From Gemmatimonadaceae bacterium (GTDB taxonomy: Bacteria > Gemmatimonadota > Gemmatimonadetes > Gemmatimonadales > Gemmatimonadaceae): a stretch of DNA of 64,000 nucleotides. This document shows, piece by piece, positions 21,650 through 31,838 of this stretch. The notes beneath the pieces were generated by a model, which saw only the letters and a list, made by a program, of their open reading frames with translations, was not told the DNA's origin and did not search any database. The position numbers and the translations under genes were made by a program. Location: contig DATLTC010000053.1 of NCBI GenBank assembly GCA_035533755.1, positions 1-64,000 on the forward strand, written 5' to 3'. How positions within the stretch are numbered: position 1 is the first letter of the stretch; each line of letters opens with the position of its first letter.

Positions 21650-21674
21650 ACGATGACGCGCACCTGCGTACGTA
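21645..21674 (+). promoter_or_regulatory. Possible promoter for the gene at 21688
   Basis: TTGACA (21645-21650), perfect to consensus, then 18 bases and TACGTA (21669-21674). The transcript would begin near 21681, leaving a very short leader before the ATG at 21688. Confidence 0.45.
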
Positions 21675-21687
21675 CGTTCACCCACCC

Positions 21688-22350
21688 ATGATGCCGGTCT
21701 TGATGGTGCGCGCGAGCGCTTGGCTGCTGCAGGCGGTGGCGACACTCCCGGATACGATCGTGACCCGGCAGATCGTCGCCCGCGGCTGGTTCGACCAGAT
21801 GACCCACGTGGCGAGCGGCATTCTGACGCTCCTGCTGCTGGCGCTGGTGCTGCTGGTCTTTCCCGCGGCCTGGTACGTCCGCAATCGGTTCAGGCAGCTG
21901 GCGGTGATCCTGGACGGGTTGCGCCACGACGTGGCTCCGGTGCTCGAGCGCACCCGCGGCGTGATGCTGAACGCCGAGCAGATCTCGCAGACGGTGCGCG
22001 AGGATGTGGAGCGGCTGAGCGAGACGGTGGAGCAGTTCGACGCGCAGCTCCGGGAGATCGCCGATATCGCCGGCGCGCGGGTGCGCGACTTCGACGCGCT
22101 GCTCGGCGCCGCGCAGGAGGAAGCCGAGGACCTCTTTCTCAGCACGGCCTCGGCGGCGCGCGGGCTGCGGGCCGGCGTGCGGGCGATCAGGCGGCGGCGC
22201 TCGAAGGACGAGGCGCCGCCCGCGCTCGACGAGCCGGAGCCCGATGAGCCCGACGACGCGCCGGACGCCGATGCGCCCGACGATCCGGCGGATTCAGCGC
22301 CGCACTCGCGGGCGCCGCGGCTGCGCCGTCACCGGCGCCGCGGAACGTGA
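21688..22350 (+). CDS. DUF948-like single-span membrane protein
   Basis: A 220-residue protein with one strong transmembrane segment (about residues 43-65), a coiled-coil helix region (about 70-155) with heptad-like spacing in ILDGLRHDVAPVLERTRGVMLNAEQISQTVREDVERLSETV, and a C-terminal tail very rich in Asp, Pro and Arg. The layout resembles DUF948 proteins, whose role is not known. It overlaps the next gene as GTGA. Whether it acts at the cell envelope is inference from the topology. Confidence 0.65.
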   Translation: MMPVLMVRASAWLLQAVATLPDTIVTRQIVARGWFDQMTHVASGILTLLLLALVLLVFPAAWYVRNRFRQLAVILDGLRHDVAPVLERTRGVMLNAEQISQTVREDVERLSETVEQFDAQLREIADIAGARVRDFDALLGAAQEEAEDLFLSTASAARGLRAGVRAIRRRRSKDEAPPALDEPEPDEPDDAPDADAPDDPADSAPHSRAPRLRRHRRRGT

Positions 22351-23276
22351 CCGTGGGCCGGATCGCGGCGATGCTGGGGATCGCCGCGTTCCTCGTCGCG
22401 GCCCTTCCCCACCCCGCCCTGGCGTGGACCCCGGGCACGCATGTCTTTCTGGGCGAAGCCGTCCTCCGATCGGCCCAGTTCCTGCCGTCGTCGATCGCCG
22501 ATCTCCTGCACGCCTTTCCGTACGATTTCCTGTACGGGTCGATCGCGGCCGATACGAGCATCGCCAAGAAGTACGCGCCGGCCGGCCGCCACTGCCATTC
22601 GTGGGAAGTGGGCTTCGACATTCATGAAGCGGCGGGCGACGAGCCGCTGCGCGCGTTCTCGCTGGGGTACCTGGCGCACCTGGCGGCCGACGCGGTGGCG
22701 CACAACTACTTCGTCCCCATGCAGCTCACGGTCACGTCGTCCACGTCATCGATCGGGCACAGCTACTGGGAGAGCCGGTTCGAAACGCATCTGGGCGAGC
22801 GATACAGCCGGCGGGCACGCGACCTGATCCTGCTCGATCACTCGACGTCGGATTCGTTGCTCGACCGCATCCTGAGCCCCACGCTGTTCAGCACGCAGAC
22901 CAACCGGCGCATCTTCCGCGGCATGGTGCACGTGGCGGATTCCGAGTCGTGGCAGCGGATCTTCCAGTTGATGTCCGAGAAGAGCCGCTGGGACCTGCAG
23001 GATGCGGAAGTCGGAGGATACCTGGAGCGCTCGTTCGACTTCATCGTGGACCTGATGCAGCGTCTGGATCACTCCGACCCGTACCGGCTCGATCCGTCGG
23101 GCGACGAGCGCCTGGGGCGCGCCAAACGCGTGCGCCGGCAGGCCCTGCGGCTGGGCGGCGAGGAGGCCGTGCGGGAGCACGCCGTGGAACATTTCGGAAT
23201 GCCGGCGGCCACGCTCACGTTCGCGCGATCGCTGCCTTCTCCGATCTACGACCCGAGCCGCGCCGCGAGCAGCTGA
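22347..23276 (+). CDS. Zinc-dependent phospholipase C-like secreted protein
   Basis: A 309-residue protein with a clear signal peptide; cleavage after ALA (residue 26) would leave Trp27 as the new N-terminus, as in clostridial alpha-toxin and Bacillus PC-PLC, where that Trp binds zinc. Several His/Asp clusters follow: HVFLGEAV, HCHSWEVGFDIHEAA, SLGYLAHLAADAVAHNYFVP. This fits the zinc-dependent phospholipase C / S1-P1 nuclease fold. It begins with GTG overlapping the previous stop and ends 31 bases inside gatB on the other strand. Substrate unknown. Confidence 0.72.
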   Translation: MTVGRIAAMLGIAAFLVAALPHPALAWTPGTHVFLGEAVLRSAQFLPSSIADLLHAFPYDFLYGSIAADTSIAKKYAPAGRHCHSWEVGFDIHEAAGDEPLRAFSLGYLAHLAADAVAHNYFVPMQLTVTSSTSSIGHSYWESRFETHLGERYSRRARDLILLDHSTSDSLLDRILSPTLFSTQTNRRIFRGMVHVADSESWQRIFQLMSEKSRWDLQDAEVGGYLERSFDFIVDLMQRLDHSDPYRLDPSGDERLGRAKRVRRQALRLGGEEAVREHAVEHFGMPAATLTFARSLPSPIYDPSRAASS

Positions 23277-24694
23277 GCGAGCCGCTTGGGGTCGGCGCTG
23301 CCCTTGGATTTCTTCATCACGGCGCCGATGAGCACGCCCTGGAGTTTCTTCTCGCCCTGGCGGAACCGCTCGGCCTCGGCCGGCATGGCCGCGATGACCT
23401 CGTCGAGCCACGTCCCCAGCGCGTCGTCGTCGGAGACCTTCACGAGGCCCTCCCGAGCGGCGATCTCGGCCGGTGCTCCACCCGACGCGACCATGATGCC
23501 GAATATCTGCTTGGCGGCGGTGTGGCTCACCACGCCGTCGCGCACCAACCCGAGCAGCGCGCTCAGCGCGGCCGGCTGAACACGGAAATCGGCGATGTCT
23601 TCTCCGCTCGCTTTCAGCGCGCCGAGGACCTCACCCATGACCCAATTGGCGGACGCCTTGGCATCGCCATGGGCGCGCACCGTGGCCTCGAAATAGTCGG
23701 CCACGCGCGGGCTGGCCGTGAGCACCTCGACGTCGTACTCCCCGAGCGCGTAGTCGGCCACGTAGCGCGCGCGCCGCGCGGCGGGAAGCTCGGGCAGATC
23801 GCGCCGGATGCGAGCGACGAAATCGCCCGCGAGCACGAGGGGCGGCAGATCGGGTTCCGGGAAGTAGCGGTAGTCGTGGCTCCCCTCCTTGCTGCGCGCC
23901 GGCCGCACCTCCGCCGCCGCGCCGTCCCACAGCATCGTCTGCTGCTCCACGCGCCCACCGGCGTCGATCAGCGCGCACTGACGCACGAATTCCGCGTCGA
24001 GGGCCCGTTCCACGCCGGAGAAGGAGTTCATGTTCTTCACTTCGGTCTTGGTGCCGAGGGCCGCGTCGCCGTGCGGGCGCACGCTGATGTTCGCGTCCAC
24101 GCGGAGCGAGCCCTCCTCCATGCTCACGTCGCTCACGTCCACGTACTCGAGCACCTGCTTGAGGGCGCGCAGGTAGGCGCCGGCATCGGCGGCCGAGCGC
24201 ATGTCGGGCTCGCTCACGATCTCGATCAGCGGCACGCCGGCCCGATTGAGGTCGATGGCCGTGGCTCCGGAGAATCGATCGTGGATGGACTTGCCGGCGT
24301 CCTCCTCCATATGCACGCGGGTGATGCCCACCGATCGGTGGCCGGTAGCGAGCGCCCCGCCGGTGGCCAGCGGTTGATCGAACTGGGAGATCTGGTAGCC
24401 CTTGGGGAGATCCGGGTAGAAATAATTCTTGCGCGCGAACACGGACACGCCGTGCACCGTGCAGTCGATGGCGAGCGCCGCGCGCACGGCGAGTTCCACG
24501 GCGCGCGCATTGAGCACGGGCAGCGCGCCCGGCAGCGCCAGGCACACCGGACAGACGTTGGTGTTGGGCGGCGCGCCGAACGCCGACGAACAGGCGCAGA
24601 ACGCCTTGGTCGCGGTCTTGAGCTGGACGTGGACTTCGAGTCCCACGACCATCTCGTACCGTTCGGCGAACGCCGCGAACGTGGAGGCGCTCAT
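23246..24694 (-). CDS. gatB: Asp-tRNA(Asn)/Glu-tRNA(Gln) amidotransferase subunit B
   Basis: A 482-residue subunit that binds and phosphorylates the misacylated tRNA before amidation. The family start ([27 protein letters not shown]), the zinc-type cysteines CACS and [21 protein letters not shown], the [10 protein letters not shown] block and the C-terminal YqeY-like helical domain are present. The ATG at 24694 overlaps gatA. Its 3' end overlaps the phospholipase gene by 31 bases tail to tail. Confidence 0.97.
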   Translation of the reverse strand: MSASTFAAFAERYEMVVGLEVHVQLKTATKAFCACSSAFGAPPNTNVCPVCLALPGALPVLNARAVELAVRAALAIDCTVHGVSVFARKNYFYPDLPKGYQISQFDQPLATGGALATGHRSVGITRVHMEEDAGKSIHDRFSGATAIDLNRAGVPLIEIVSEPDMRSAADAGAYLRALKQVLEYVDVSDVSMEEGSLRVDANISVRPHGDAALGTKTEVKNMNSFSGVERALDAEFVRQCALIDAGGRVEQQTMLWDGAAAEVRPARSKEGSHDYRYFPEPDLPPLVLAGDFVARIRRDLPELPAARRARYVADYALGEYDVEVLTASPRVADYFEATVRAHGDAKASANWVMGEVLGALKASGEDIADFRVQPAALSALLGLVRDGVVSHTAAKQIFGIMVASGGAPAEIAAREGLVKVSDDDALGTWLDEVIAAMPAEAERFRQGEKKLQGVLIGAVMKKSKGSADPKRLAQLLAARLGS

Positions 24695-26070
24695 CGGTGC
24701 GCCTCCTCGCCGAGCGCGCGCTCGAGCGCGAACGCGGCCGAGAACATGCGCGCCTCGTCGAAGAGAGGGGCGATGAACTGGCCGCCCACGGGCAAGCCGT
24801 CGACGCGCCCGATGGGCTGCGACATGGCCGGCACGCCGGCGAGGTTGGCCGTGGCCGTGAAGATGTCGTTCAGGTACATCTCGTACGGATCGGTGGTGGC
24901 GCCGATGGGGAACGCCGGCGTGGGCGTGGTGGGCGTGAACAGGAGATGCACGCCGCTGGCGAACACGCGGGTGAAGTCGTCGGTGATGAGCTGCCGCACC
25001 TGCTGCGCCTTGCGGTAATACGCATCGTAATAGCCCGCCGAGAGCACGTACGTGCCGAGCATGATGCGCCGGGTCACCTCGGCGCCGAACCCCTGGGAGC
25101 GGGTGGCCTCATACATCCCGCGCAGCCCGTCGCCGTCCAGCCGCAGGCCGTAGCGCACGCCGTCGAACCGCGCCAGGTTGGACGACGCTTCGGCGGGCGC
25201 GACGATGTAGTACACCGGGATGGCGAGCGCCGTATGGGGGAGCGAGACGTCCCGGATCTCGGCGCCGGCCGCCCGCAGGAGGTCGAGCGCGCGTTCGCAG
25301 TGCGCCCGCACGCGCGGTTCGAGATCGGCCGGGAAGTATTCGCGCGGCTTGCCGACGACCAGGCCGCGCAGCGACGCGTGCGCGGCCGCGCGGTAGTCGG
25401 GCACGGGGCGGTCCACCGACGTGGCGTCATACGGGTCGCGGCCGGCGACGACGCCGAGCGCCAGTGCGGCGTCATCCACGCCGGCGCCGAACACCCCCAC
25501 CTGATCGAGGGACGAGGCGAAGGCGACGAGGCCGTAGCGGCTGACCCGTCCGTACGTGGGCTTCACGCCCACCACCCCGCACAGCGCGGCGGGCTGGCGC
25601 ACCGACCCACCGGTCTCGGATCCAAGGGCGATGCGCACGACGCCGGCCGCGACGGCGGCGGCCGATCCGCCGGACGACCCGCCGGGCACGCGGTCGGGGG
25701 CCACCGGGTTCCGGGTAGGGCCGTACGCGCTGTGCTCGGTGGACGAGCCCATGGCGAATTCGTCCATGTTCGTCTTGCCGAACACGACGGCGCCCGCGGC
25801 GCGCAGACGGCGGACGACGGTGGCCTCGTAGGGACTGACGAACCCGCGCAGGATGCGCGACCCGCAGGTGGTGGGCAGCGTCCGCGTGGCGATGTTGTCC
25901 TTGACGGCCACCGGGAAGCCGGCGAGCGGCCCGTCGGGGCTGGTGTCGGCGTCGGTGAACGCGGCGGCGTCGTCTCGCCAGGCGAAGATATTGAGGCCGT
26001 CGCGGCCGGCGTTCACCTCGTCGGCGCGGCGGGCCGCCGCCGCCACGGCTTCCCGGGCGGCGGCGCTCAT
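24691..26070 (-). CDS. gatA: Asp-tRNA(Asn)/Glu-tRNA(Gln) amidotransferase subunit A
   Basis: A 459-residue amidase that frees ammonia from glutamine. The Ser-cisSer-Lys triad is seen: Lys in PVAVKDNI, the two Ser in the glycine-rich [15 protein letters not shown] and [38 protein letters not shown] is also diagnostic. The ATG at 26070 overlaps gatC as ATGA; a longer frame upstream is spurious. gatC-gatA-gatB lie in one operon after pcrA. Confidence 0.97.
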   Translation of the reverse strand: MSAAAREAVAAAARRADEVNAGRDGLNIFAWRDDAAAFTDADTSPDGPLAGFPVAVKDNIATRTLPTTCGSRILRGFVSPYEATVVRRLRAAGAVVFGKTNMDEFAMGSSTEHSAYGPTRNPVAPDRVPGGSSGGSAAAVAAGVVRIALGSETGGSVRQPAALCGVVGVKPTYGRVSRYGLVAFASSLDQVGVFGAGVDDAALALGVVAGRDPYDATSVDRPVPDYRAAAHASLRGLVVGKPREYFPADLEPRVRAHCERALDLLRAAGAEIRDVSLPHTALAIPVYYIVAPAEASSNLARFDGVRYGLRLDGDGLRGMYEATRSQGFGAEVTRRIMLGTYVLSAGYYDAYYRKAQQVRQLITDDFTRVFASGVHLLFTPTTPTPAFPIGATTDPYEMYLNDIFTATANLAGVPAMSQPIGRVDGLPVGGQFIAPLFDEARMFSAAFALERALGEEAHR

Positions 26071-26369
26071 GCCTCCTCTCCGGTCTCGTGCGTGGCGAGC
26101 CGCGGGACGAGGAAGAATCCGTCGCGCACGGAGGGCGCGAACTTTTCCGGTGCGCGATCGAGGGGATCGGCGGGGCCAACGTCCTCGCGCAGCGGCATGC
26201 CGGCGCCGGCCTCGGCGCTCGCGGCCTGCGAGGTGTCGACACGCGAGAGCGCGTCCATGTGCCCGAGGATCGTGTTGAGTTCGGCCACGAGCGCGTGGGC
26301 GCGTTCGTCGGTGAGCCCGAGCCGCGCCAGTCCCGCGATGTGCCGCACGTCGTCGAGTGAGACCGCCAT
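26067..26369 (-). CDS. gatC: Asp-tRNA(Asn)/Glu-tRNA(Gln) amidotransferase subunit C
   Basis: A 100-residue subunit that clamps GatA to GatB. The N-terminal helices ([34 protein letters not shown]) and the C-terminal [14 protein letters not shown]...[13 protein letters not shown] block are typical. The ATG at 26369 shares one base with the pcrA stop. Confidence 0.95.
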   Translation of the reverse strand: MAVSLDDVRHIAGLARLGLTDERAHALVAELNTILGHMDALSRVDTSQAASAEAGAGMPLREDVGPADPLDRAPEKFAPSVRDGFFLVPRLATHETGEEA

Positions 26370-28699
26370 CAGTCGATTCCGCGTTCGAGGTTCGCCTGCG
26401 CGACGACGAGCGTCTTGCGCCCGACGGCTTCGTCGTCGAAGTCCACGCGCGCCTTGGTCTGCGCGCCACTCCCCGTGATCTCGGCGATGGTCCCGGCGCC
26501 GAACTTGCGATGCGTGACGCGGGAGCCGACGGCGATGACCGCGGCGTCCTGCGATTCGTCCTCGACGTTGACCGCCGAAGGCACCGGACTGCCGGGGCGG
26601 CGGGCCGCGGCGCTGCCCGATGGGAAGATATCGTCGTCGTCGATGAGCGACGAGCCGTTGGACCAGGACCGGCCCACGGCGCCCCGGTCGGAGCGGCCGC
26701 CGAGGCCGGCCATCACCCCGCGCCCGCTGCTGCGGACGCGAATCGTCTCGCGCCGCTCGAGCATCCCATCGGGAATGGCGGTGAGAAAGCTCGACGGGCG
26801 GGACGGCATGAACTCCCCGTTGCGACGGCGCGATTCGGCATGCAGGAGATACAGCCGCCGCTCGGCGCGGGTGATGCCCACGTAGAACAGGCGGCGCTCC
26901 TCCTCGAGCATCGCCGGATCGTCGTAGGCGCGGGCGAGGGGAAAGAGTCCGTCCTCGAGGCCCCCGATGAACACCACGGGGAATTCCAGCCCTTTGGCAT
27001 TGTGCAGCGTCATCAGGGTCACGGCATCGGCATCGGCGGCCAACTGGTCGACGTCGGCGACGAGGGTGGCGCGTTGCAGGAACACGTCGAGGGGCGTGAG
27101 TCCCACCTCCCCCTCGACGTCGGCCACCGTCTCCGATGCGCCGGCGATGAGTTCGCGCACGTTGTCCAGGCGGTCGCGCGCCACCTCCTCGCCCTCGGCG
27201 CGCAGGTGGTCGGCGTAGTGGATGGCCTCGACGAGGTCGCGCAGGAGCTCGTCCACGGCGGACTCGCGGGCCTGGTCGCGGAAGCGCGCGATGAGGGCGA
27301 CGAAGTCGGCGAGGGCCGTCCGGGTAGCCGGGCGGACGCCGTCGAGCAGGTCGTCGCGGGTGGCGGCGGCGAACAGTGTGAGACCGGCGTGGCGCGCGCG
27401 CTCGGCGAGCATCTCGATCGTCGCGTCGCCGACGCCGCGGCGGGGGACCGCCACGGCGCGGCGAAAGGCCTCGTCGTCGGCGGGATTGGCGACGAGCTTG
27501 AGGTAGCTCATCACGTCGCGGATCTCGCGACGGTCGTAGAAGCGCACGGCGCCGATGAGCCGGTACGGCACGGCGTGGCGGCGCAGCGCCTCTTCCATGG
27601 CGCGGCTCTGGGCGTTGGTGCGGTAGAGCACGGCGAAGTCGCGCAGCTGCCAGTCGCTCGATCCGCGTTGACGGCGCAGCTCCTCGACCAGCCAGTCGGC
27701 CTCGTCGCGCTCATCGAGCGCGCGCACCGACACGACGCGGTCGCCGCCGCTCAAGGTGGCGCGGAGGGTCTTGCCCATGCGCCCGGCGTTGGCGGCGATC
27801 ACGACGTTGGCCAGCGCGAGGATCGGCGGCGTGGACCGGTAGTTGTCTTCCAGTCGCACGACCTGCGCCTGCGGAAAATCCTTCTCGAAGTCGAGGATGT
27901 TGCGCAGGTCGGCGCCGCGCCAGCCGTAGATGGATTGGTCGTCGTCGCCGACGACGCAGACGTTCCCGTGCCCGCCGCCGAGCAGCGAGATCAGGCGGTA
28001 CTGGGCGCGATTCGTATCCTGGTATTCGTCCACGAGCAGGTAGCGGAACTTGCGCCGGAGCCGGTCGAGCTGATCGGGATGGCGCTCGAGGATGCGCACC
28101 GGCAGCACGAGCAGGTCGTCGAAGTCGGCGGCGTTGGCGCGCTGCAGGGCGGACTCGAGGTCGGCGTACACCGGGGCGATGGCCCGGGTGAACGGATCGG
28201 CGGCGAGCGACGCGTATTCGTCGGGCGCGACGAGGGCGTTCTTGGCGTCGGAGATCGCGCCTCGCACGGCGCGGGGCGCGTACTGCTTGGGCGAGACGCC
28301 GTGGCGTTCCATGAGGCGCTTGAGGAGGGCGAGGGAATCGTCCTCGTCGTAGATCGTGAACGCCGGCGTGCGCCCCACGAGGTGGGCCGCGCCGCGCAGC
28401 ATCCGGGCGCCGATCGCATGGAAGGTGCCGGCCCACATGCCGGCCGGCTCGTGGGCGAGGAGCGACGCGATGCGCTCGCGCATCTCGCCCGCCGCCTTGT
28501 TGGTGAAGGTGACGGCGAGGATCTGCGAGGGGGCCACGCCATGCGTCCGGATGAGCCGGGCGATGCGACGCGTGAGCACGCGCGTCTTGCCGGAGCCGGC
28601 GCCGGCGAGCACGAGGAGCGGGCCTTCATGATGGAGAACGGCTTCGCGCTGCGCGGCGTTCAAGCCTTCGAGCAGCGCGTCGTCGGTGGGTTGCAGCAT
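26369..28699 (-). CDS. pcrA: ATP-dependent DNA helicase, UvrD/PcrA type
   Basis: A 776-residue superfamily 1A 3'-5' helicase. Q motif LNAAQREAV, Walker [12 protein letters not shown] (about 33-43), [11 protein letters not shown], Walker B region [25 protein letters not shown] (motif III), YRSTPPIL and the C-terminal [19 protein letters not shown] and [11 protein letters not shown] are all present. It works in excision repair and in removing proteins from DNA. The ATG at 28699 shares a base with the upstream kinase stop. Confidence 0.95.
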   Translation of the reverse strand: MLQPTDDALLEGLNAAQREAVLHHEGPLLVLAGAGSGKTRVLTRRIARLIRTHGVAPSQILAVTFTNKAAGEMRERIASLLAHEPAGMWAGTFHAIGARMLRGAAHLVGRTPAFTIYDEDDSLALLKRLMERHGVSPKQYAPRAVRGAISDAKNALVAPDEYASLAADPFTRAIAPVYADLESALQRANAADFDDLLVLPVRILERHPDQLDRLRRKFRYLLVDEYQDTNRAQYRLISLLGGGHGNVCVVGDDDQSIYGWRGADLRNILDFEKDFPQAQVVRLEDNYRSTPPILALANVVIAANAGRMGKTLRATLSGGDRVVSVRALDERDEADWLVEELRRQRGSSDWQLRDFAVLYRTNAQSRAMEEALRRHAVPYRLIGAVRFYDRREIRDVMSYLKLVANPADDEAFRRAVAVPRRGVGDATIEMLAERARHAGLTLFAAATRDDLLDGVRPATRTALADFVALIARFRDQARESAVDELLRDLVEAIHYADHLRAEGEEVARDRLDNVRELIAGASETVADVEGEVGLTPLDVFLQRATLVADVDQLAADADAVTLMTLHNAKGLEFPVVFIGGLEDGLFPLARAYDDPAMLEEERRLFYVGITRAERRLYLLHAESRRRNGEFMPSRPSSFLTAIPDGMLERRETIRVRSSGRGVMAGLGGRSDRGAVGRSWSNGSSLIDDDDIFPSGSAAARRPGSPVPSAVNVEDESQDAAVIAVGSRVTHRKFGAGTIAEITGSGAQTKARVDFDDEAVGRKTLVVAQANLERGID

Positions 28700-29853
28700 C
28701 AACGAAAGATAACGTCGAATGTCGCCCCGCGGTCGGTGGGCGCGAGTAGCAGCCGCCCCTGGTGGTTCTCCTCGACGATGCGCTTGGCGAGCGCCAAGCC
28801 GATGCCCCACCCGGCCTGCTTGGTGGAGAACCCGGGCTCGAAGATCCGGTCGCGCAGCTCGCGCGGAATGCCGGGGCCGTCGTCGCTCACGCGCAGGCGC
28901 GAGCCGCTCTCGGCCAGCCGTTCGGTGGAGATGGTGATCCGGCCGCCGCGGCCGGCGAGCGCATCGAGCGCATTCTTGACGAGCACCTCGGCCGCCCACT
29001 CGAGGAGCACGGCGTCGCCGGTCACGACGAGCGGCCCATCGGCGTGCTGCACGTCGATCACGATCGTGTTGGCCAGCGTGGGGACCCGCGCGCGGAAGTA
29101 GACCGCCAGGCGGTCGACCATGGCGTCGAGATCCACCGGCTCGCGCTTGGGCTCGCGGCCGATGCGCTCGAAGCGGTGGGCCACGCGATCCAGCCGGTCG
29201 AGATCGGCCCGCATGTGCGCGGCCATGGCGCGCGCGCCGGGATCATCCGCGCCCCGGTCCTCCAGCAGTTCGATCCAGCCGCCGATGCTCGACAGCGGGG
29301 TGCCCAGCTGGTGCGCCGACTCGCGCGCCATGCCGGCCCAGAGGTGCTCCCGCGCCGCATCGGTGCGGCTGCGGATGATGTACACGCCGGCGAGGAGCAG
29401 GAGGAGCGCCGTCACCGCCTGGAGCGGCGGAATGATGCGCAACCAGTACACGAGGGGCGTGTTGCCGTAATGCACCTGCCACAGCGTCTCGACCACGGGC
29501 GGATTCTGGCGGTCGAGCACGCCCACGTAGGCGCGCACGCGCGGGTCGGCGTCGCCCACGGAGTCGAACGGCAGGTTGGCGTGGAAGAGCGGCGTGCCCC
29601 CGCTGTCGGTGACGATGAGCGGAACGCCCTGTTCGCGGATGCCCTTGGAGATGTCGAACAGCGCCTGGAATGCCGCGTTCTCGCTCGTGTCGCTCAGCGC
29701 GCGATACACCCGCGAGTACATGCGGCTGGAGCGTTCCGCCTCGCCGCGGAGGGCCGTGACCACCCGCTGCGTGTAATACACGTACGACCCGAGCAGGAGA
29801 ACGATGAGCGTGGCTACGAGCACTTCCGGCGCGCCGCGCCGCATGCGTATCAC
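28699..29853 (-). CDS. Membrane sensor histidine kinase
   Basis: A 384-residue kinase: first span about residues 10-27, a periplasmic sensor of about 115 residues, second span about 143-161, then the phosphoacceptor His181 in ESAHQLGTPLSSIGGW and a full HATPase domain with VLVKNALDAL (N box), VSDDGPGIP (G1) and GWGIGLALAKRIVEEN (G2). The GTG at 29853 overlaps the serS stop. No response regulator is adjacent; the nearest is the single-domain regulator at 32196 on the other strand. Signal unknown. Confidence 0.9.
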   Translation of the reverse strand: MIRMRRGAPEVLVATLIVLLLGSYVYYTQRVVTALRGEAERSSRMYSRVYRALSDTSENAAFQALFDISKGIREQGVPLIVTDSGGTPLFHANLPFDSVGDADPRVRAYVGVLDRQNPPVVETLWQVHYGNTPLVYWLRIIPPLQAVTALLLLLAGVYIIRSRTDAAREHLWAGMARESAHQLGTPLSSIGGWIELLEDRGADDPGARAMAAHMRADLDRLDRVAHRFERIGREPKREPVDLDAMVDRLAVYFRARVPTLANTIVIDVQHADGPLVVTGDAVLLEWAAEVLVKNALDALAGRGGRITISTERLAESGSRLRVSDDGPGIPRELRDRIFEPGFSTKQAGWGIGLALAKRIVEENHQGRLLLAPTDRGATFDVIFR

Positions 29854-31124
29854 GCGAGCCGGTCCGTCCCCAGGTAGGGCCGCAGTGCCGCCGGCACCGC
29901 CACCGAGCCGTCCGGCTGCTGGTGGTGCTCGAGCAGACAGGCGATGGTGCGGGGAAACGCCAGGCCCGAGCCGTTGAGCGTGTGCACGAACCTGGGCTTC
30001 TCGCCCGGCGCCGGGCGGTAGCGGATGTTCGCGCGGCGGGCCTGGAAGTCGGTGAACGTGCTGCACGACGACACCTCGAGCCACGCGCCCACCCCCGGGG
30101 CCCAGGCCTCGAGGTCGTAGGTCTTGGCCGACGAGAAGCCCGTGTCGCCGGCGGCGAGCAGCTTGCGCCGGTACGGGATCTCGAGGCGTTCGAGCAGAGT
30201 CTCGGCGTGCCGCGTGAGCGCCTCGAGCTGGGCCTCCGAATCTTCCGGGGCCGCGTAGCGCACCAGTTCCACCTTGTCGAACTCGTGCGTGCGCAGGATG
30301 CCGCGCGTGTCCTTGCCCGCGGAGCCGGCTTCGCGCCGGAAGCATCGCGAGTAGGCCACGAAGGCCATCGGAAGCTGCGTCGCCTCGAGAATCTCGTCGC
30401 GGTAGAGATTCGTGACCGGGACCTCGGCGGTGGGAATGAGGAACAGGTCGTCGCCGCGCGTGGCGTACGCGTCGTCCTCGAACTTGGGCAGCTGGCCCGT
30501 TCCGGTCATCGTCGCGCGCGTGACGAGCTGCGGCGGCCACACTTCCTCGTAGCCGTGCTCGCGCGCGTGCGTGTCCATGAACATGGCGAGCAGGGCCCGC
30601 ACCAGCCGCGCGCCCTGGCCACGGTAGACGGCGAACCCGGATCCGCTGATCTTCGCCGCCCGCGCCGGATCCAGCATGCCGAGCGCCGCCATCACGTCCC
30701 AGTGCGGCTTCACGCCCGCCGGGTCGCGGGGCGTGCCCCACGTCTTGACGATGACATTGCAGGCCTCGCCGCCCGCGGGCACCGCGGGCAGGGGGACGTT
30801 GGGGATATCGAGGAGCACCTGCTGCAGCGCCGCCTCGACCTCGGCCACCCTGGCCTCTTCGCCCGCGATCGCAGCGCCGATCGCGCGTCCGCGGGCGATG
30901 AACTCGTCGGCGTCCTCGCCGGCCCGCTTCCGCCGCGCCACTTCCTGCGACGTGGCGTTGCGCTCCGCCTTCTTCTCCTCGACCGCCGTGATCAGCGCCC
31001 GCCGCTCGCGCTCGAGCGCTTCACCCCGATCCACCACTCCCGCCAGCGCCTCGCCGGCGCCCCGGCGACGCATGCCGTCGCGCAGCACGTCGATCTGATC
31101 GCGCAGCATTCGGAGATCGTGCAT
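29850..31124 (-). CDS. serS: Seryl-tRNA synthetase
   Basis: A 424-residue class II synthetase. The N-terminal coiled-coil arm spans about 25-105; motif 1 lies near HYEEVWPP (HAREHGYEEVWPPQLV), motif 2 in YSRCFRREAGSAGKDTRGILRTHEF, and motif 3 in GSGLAFPRTIACLLEHHQ. The ATG at 31124 lies 3 bases after the stop of a lipoprotein gene, so its transcription probably starts at the divergent promoter near 31742-31770. Confidence 0.97.
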   Translation of the reverse strand: MHDLRMLRDQIDVLRDGMRRRGAGEALAGVVDRGEALERERRALITAVEEKKAERNATSQEVARRKRAGEDADEFIARGRAIGAAIAGEEARVAEVEAALQQVLLDIPNVPLPAVPAGGEACNVIVKTWGTPRDPAGVKPHWDVMAALGMLDPARAAKISGSGFAVYRGQGARLVRALLAMFMDTHAREHGYEEVWPPQLVTRATMTGTGQLPKFEDDAYATRGDDLFLIPTAEVPVTNLYRDEILEATQLPMAFVAYSRCFRREAGSAGKDTRGILRTHEFDKVELVRYAAPEDSEAQLEALTRHAETLLERLEIPYRRKLLAAGDTGFSSAKTYDLEAWAPGVGAWLEVSSCSTFTDFQARRANIRYRPAPGEKPRFVHTLNGSGLAFPRTIACLLEHHQQPDGSVAVPAALRPYLGTDRLA

Positions 31125-31127
31125 GGA

Positions 31128-31697
31128 TCACTTCGTGGGGACGCCGGGGGTGAGCGTGGTGTAGCCGCAGTTGGGGTCGGAGATCACGCGCGTGTACATG
31201 GCGCGGAGCAGCGGGTTGATGCTGTCCACCACGAACTTGGCATAGTAGGAACTGCCCAGCGAGTAGACCGTGCAGGTGGTCGCGTCGAGCACGTTCACCG
31301 CGACCACCTGCCCCACCGGCACGACGAGCGTCGAGTCGTAGGTGTACCCGCCCTTGGCGGCCTGCGTGTAGTCGTCGAAGATGCCCCCGATCTTCTGCAG
31401 ACCCACGCTGTTCACGCTCGCGAGACCGCTGACCACGGCGCGCGCCGGGTAGATCACGATGCGGCCGGCGGTATCGATGTCGAGGGCGACGTTGAAATAG
31501 AAATTGGCATCCACGCTGACCGCGGACCCCGACAGGAAGTCGATCCCCGCAGGCGTGGCCGCCGGACTCCCGTTCAGCGCGTACACGGTGGGCGACGTGA
31601 TCGTGGTCGGGAACTGGGCGGCCGGGGGCTTGAGGGCCCCGCAGCCCACGCAGAACGCGGCGGTGGCCGCGCCGAGAATCAGCGAAAATCTTGGCAT
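31128..31697 (-). CDS. Unrecognised lipoprotein
   Basis: A 189-residue protein with a signal peptide and lipobox CVGC (Cys about 19). The mature part is rich in Ser, Ala, Val and Tyr with alternating hydrophobic patterns (VDANFYFNVALDIDTAGRIVIYPARAVV) suggestive of a beta fold, and contains three further Cys. I recognise no family. It starts about 38 bases after a good promoter and is followed within 3 bases by serS, an odd partner for an envelope protein. Confidence 0.75.
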   Translation of the reverse strand: MPRFSLILGAATAAFCVGCGALKPPAAQFPTTITSPTVYALNGSPAATPAGIDFLSGSAVSVDANFYFNVALDIDTAGRIVIYPARAVVSGLASVNSVGLQKIGGIFDDYTQAAKGGYTYDSTLVVPVGQVVAVNVLDATTCTVYSLGSSYYAKFVVDSINPLLRAMYTRVISDPNCGYTTLTPGVPTK

Positions 31698-31741
31698 TAT
31701 CGGGGGCCGAGGAAACCGACCAGCAGGGGATGCAAGGGCGA

Positions 31742-31770
31742 AGGATACCGACTGCGCTGAGGGACTTCAA
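31742..31770 (-). promoter_or_regulatory. Promoter for the lipoprotein-serS-kinase-pcrA-gat operon
   Basis: Minus-strand TTGAAG (31765-31770), 17-base spacer, TATCCT (31742-31747). The -35 box overlaps one arm of a 9-bp inverted repeat shared with the plus-strand promoter. Confidence 0.6.
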
Positions 31771-31788
31771 GCGATTGCGATCGCTTGA
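31767..31788. repeat. 9-bp perfect inverted repeat between divergent promoters
   Basis: TCAAGCGAT and ATCGCTTGA surround TGCG. The arms cover parts of both opposed -35 boxes. It may be an operator for one regulator of both operons, or a by-product of two mirrored -35 boxes (the CGCTTGA element recurs upstream of other genes here). Confidence 0.6.
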
Positions 31789-31813
31789 CTTCGCCGTGGG
31801 GGATCTCTAGCTT
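31785..31813 (+). promoter_or_regulatory. Promoter for the roadblock/response regulator operon
   Basis: TTGACT (31785-31790), 17-base spacer, TAGCTT (31808-31813). The same -35 and nearly the same -10 (TAGGTT) with the same spacing occur before rpsT. A GGGAG ribosome site precedes the first gene's ATG at 31839. Confidence 0.6.
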
Positions 31814-31838
31814 CGCCAACACTTTCCAGGGAGCGGGA

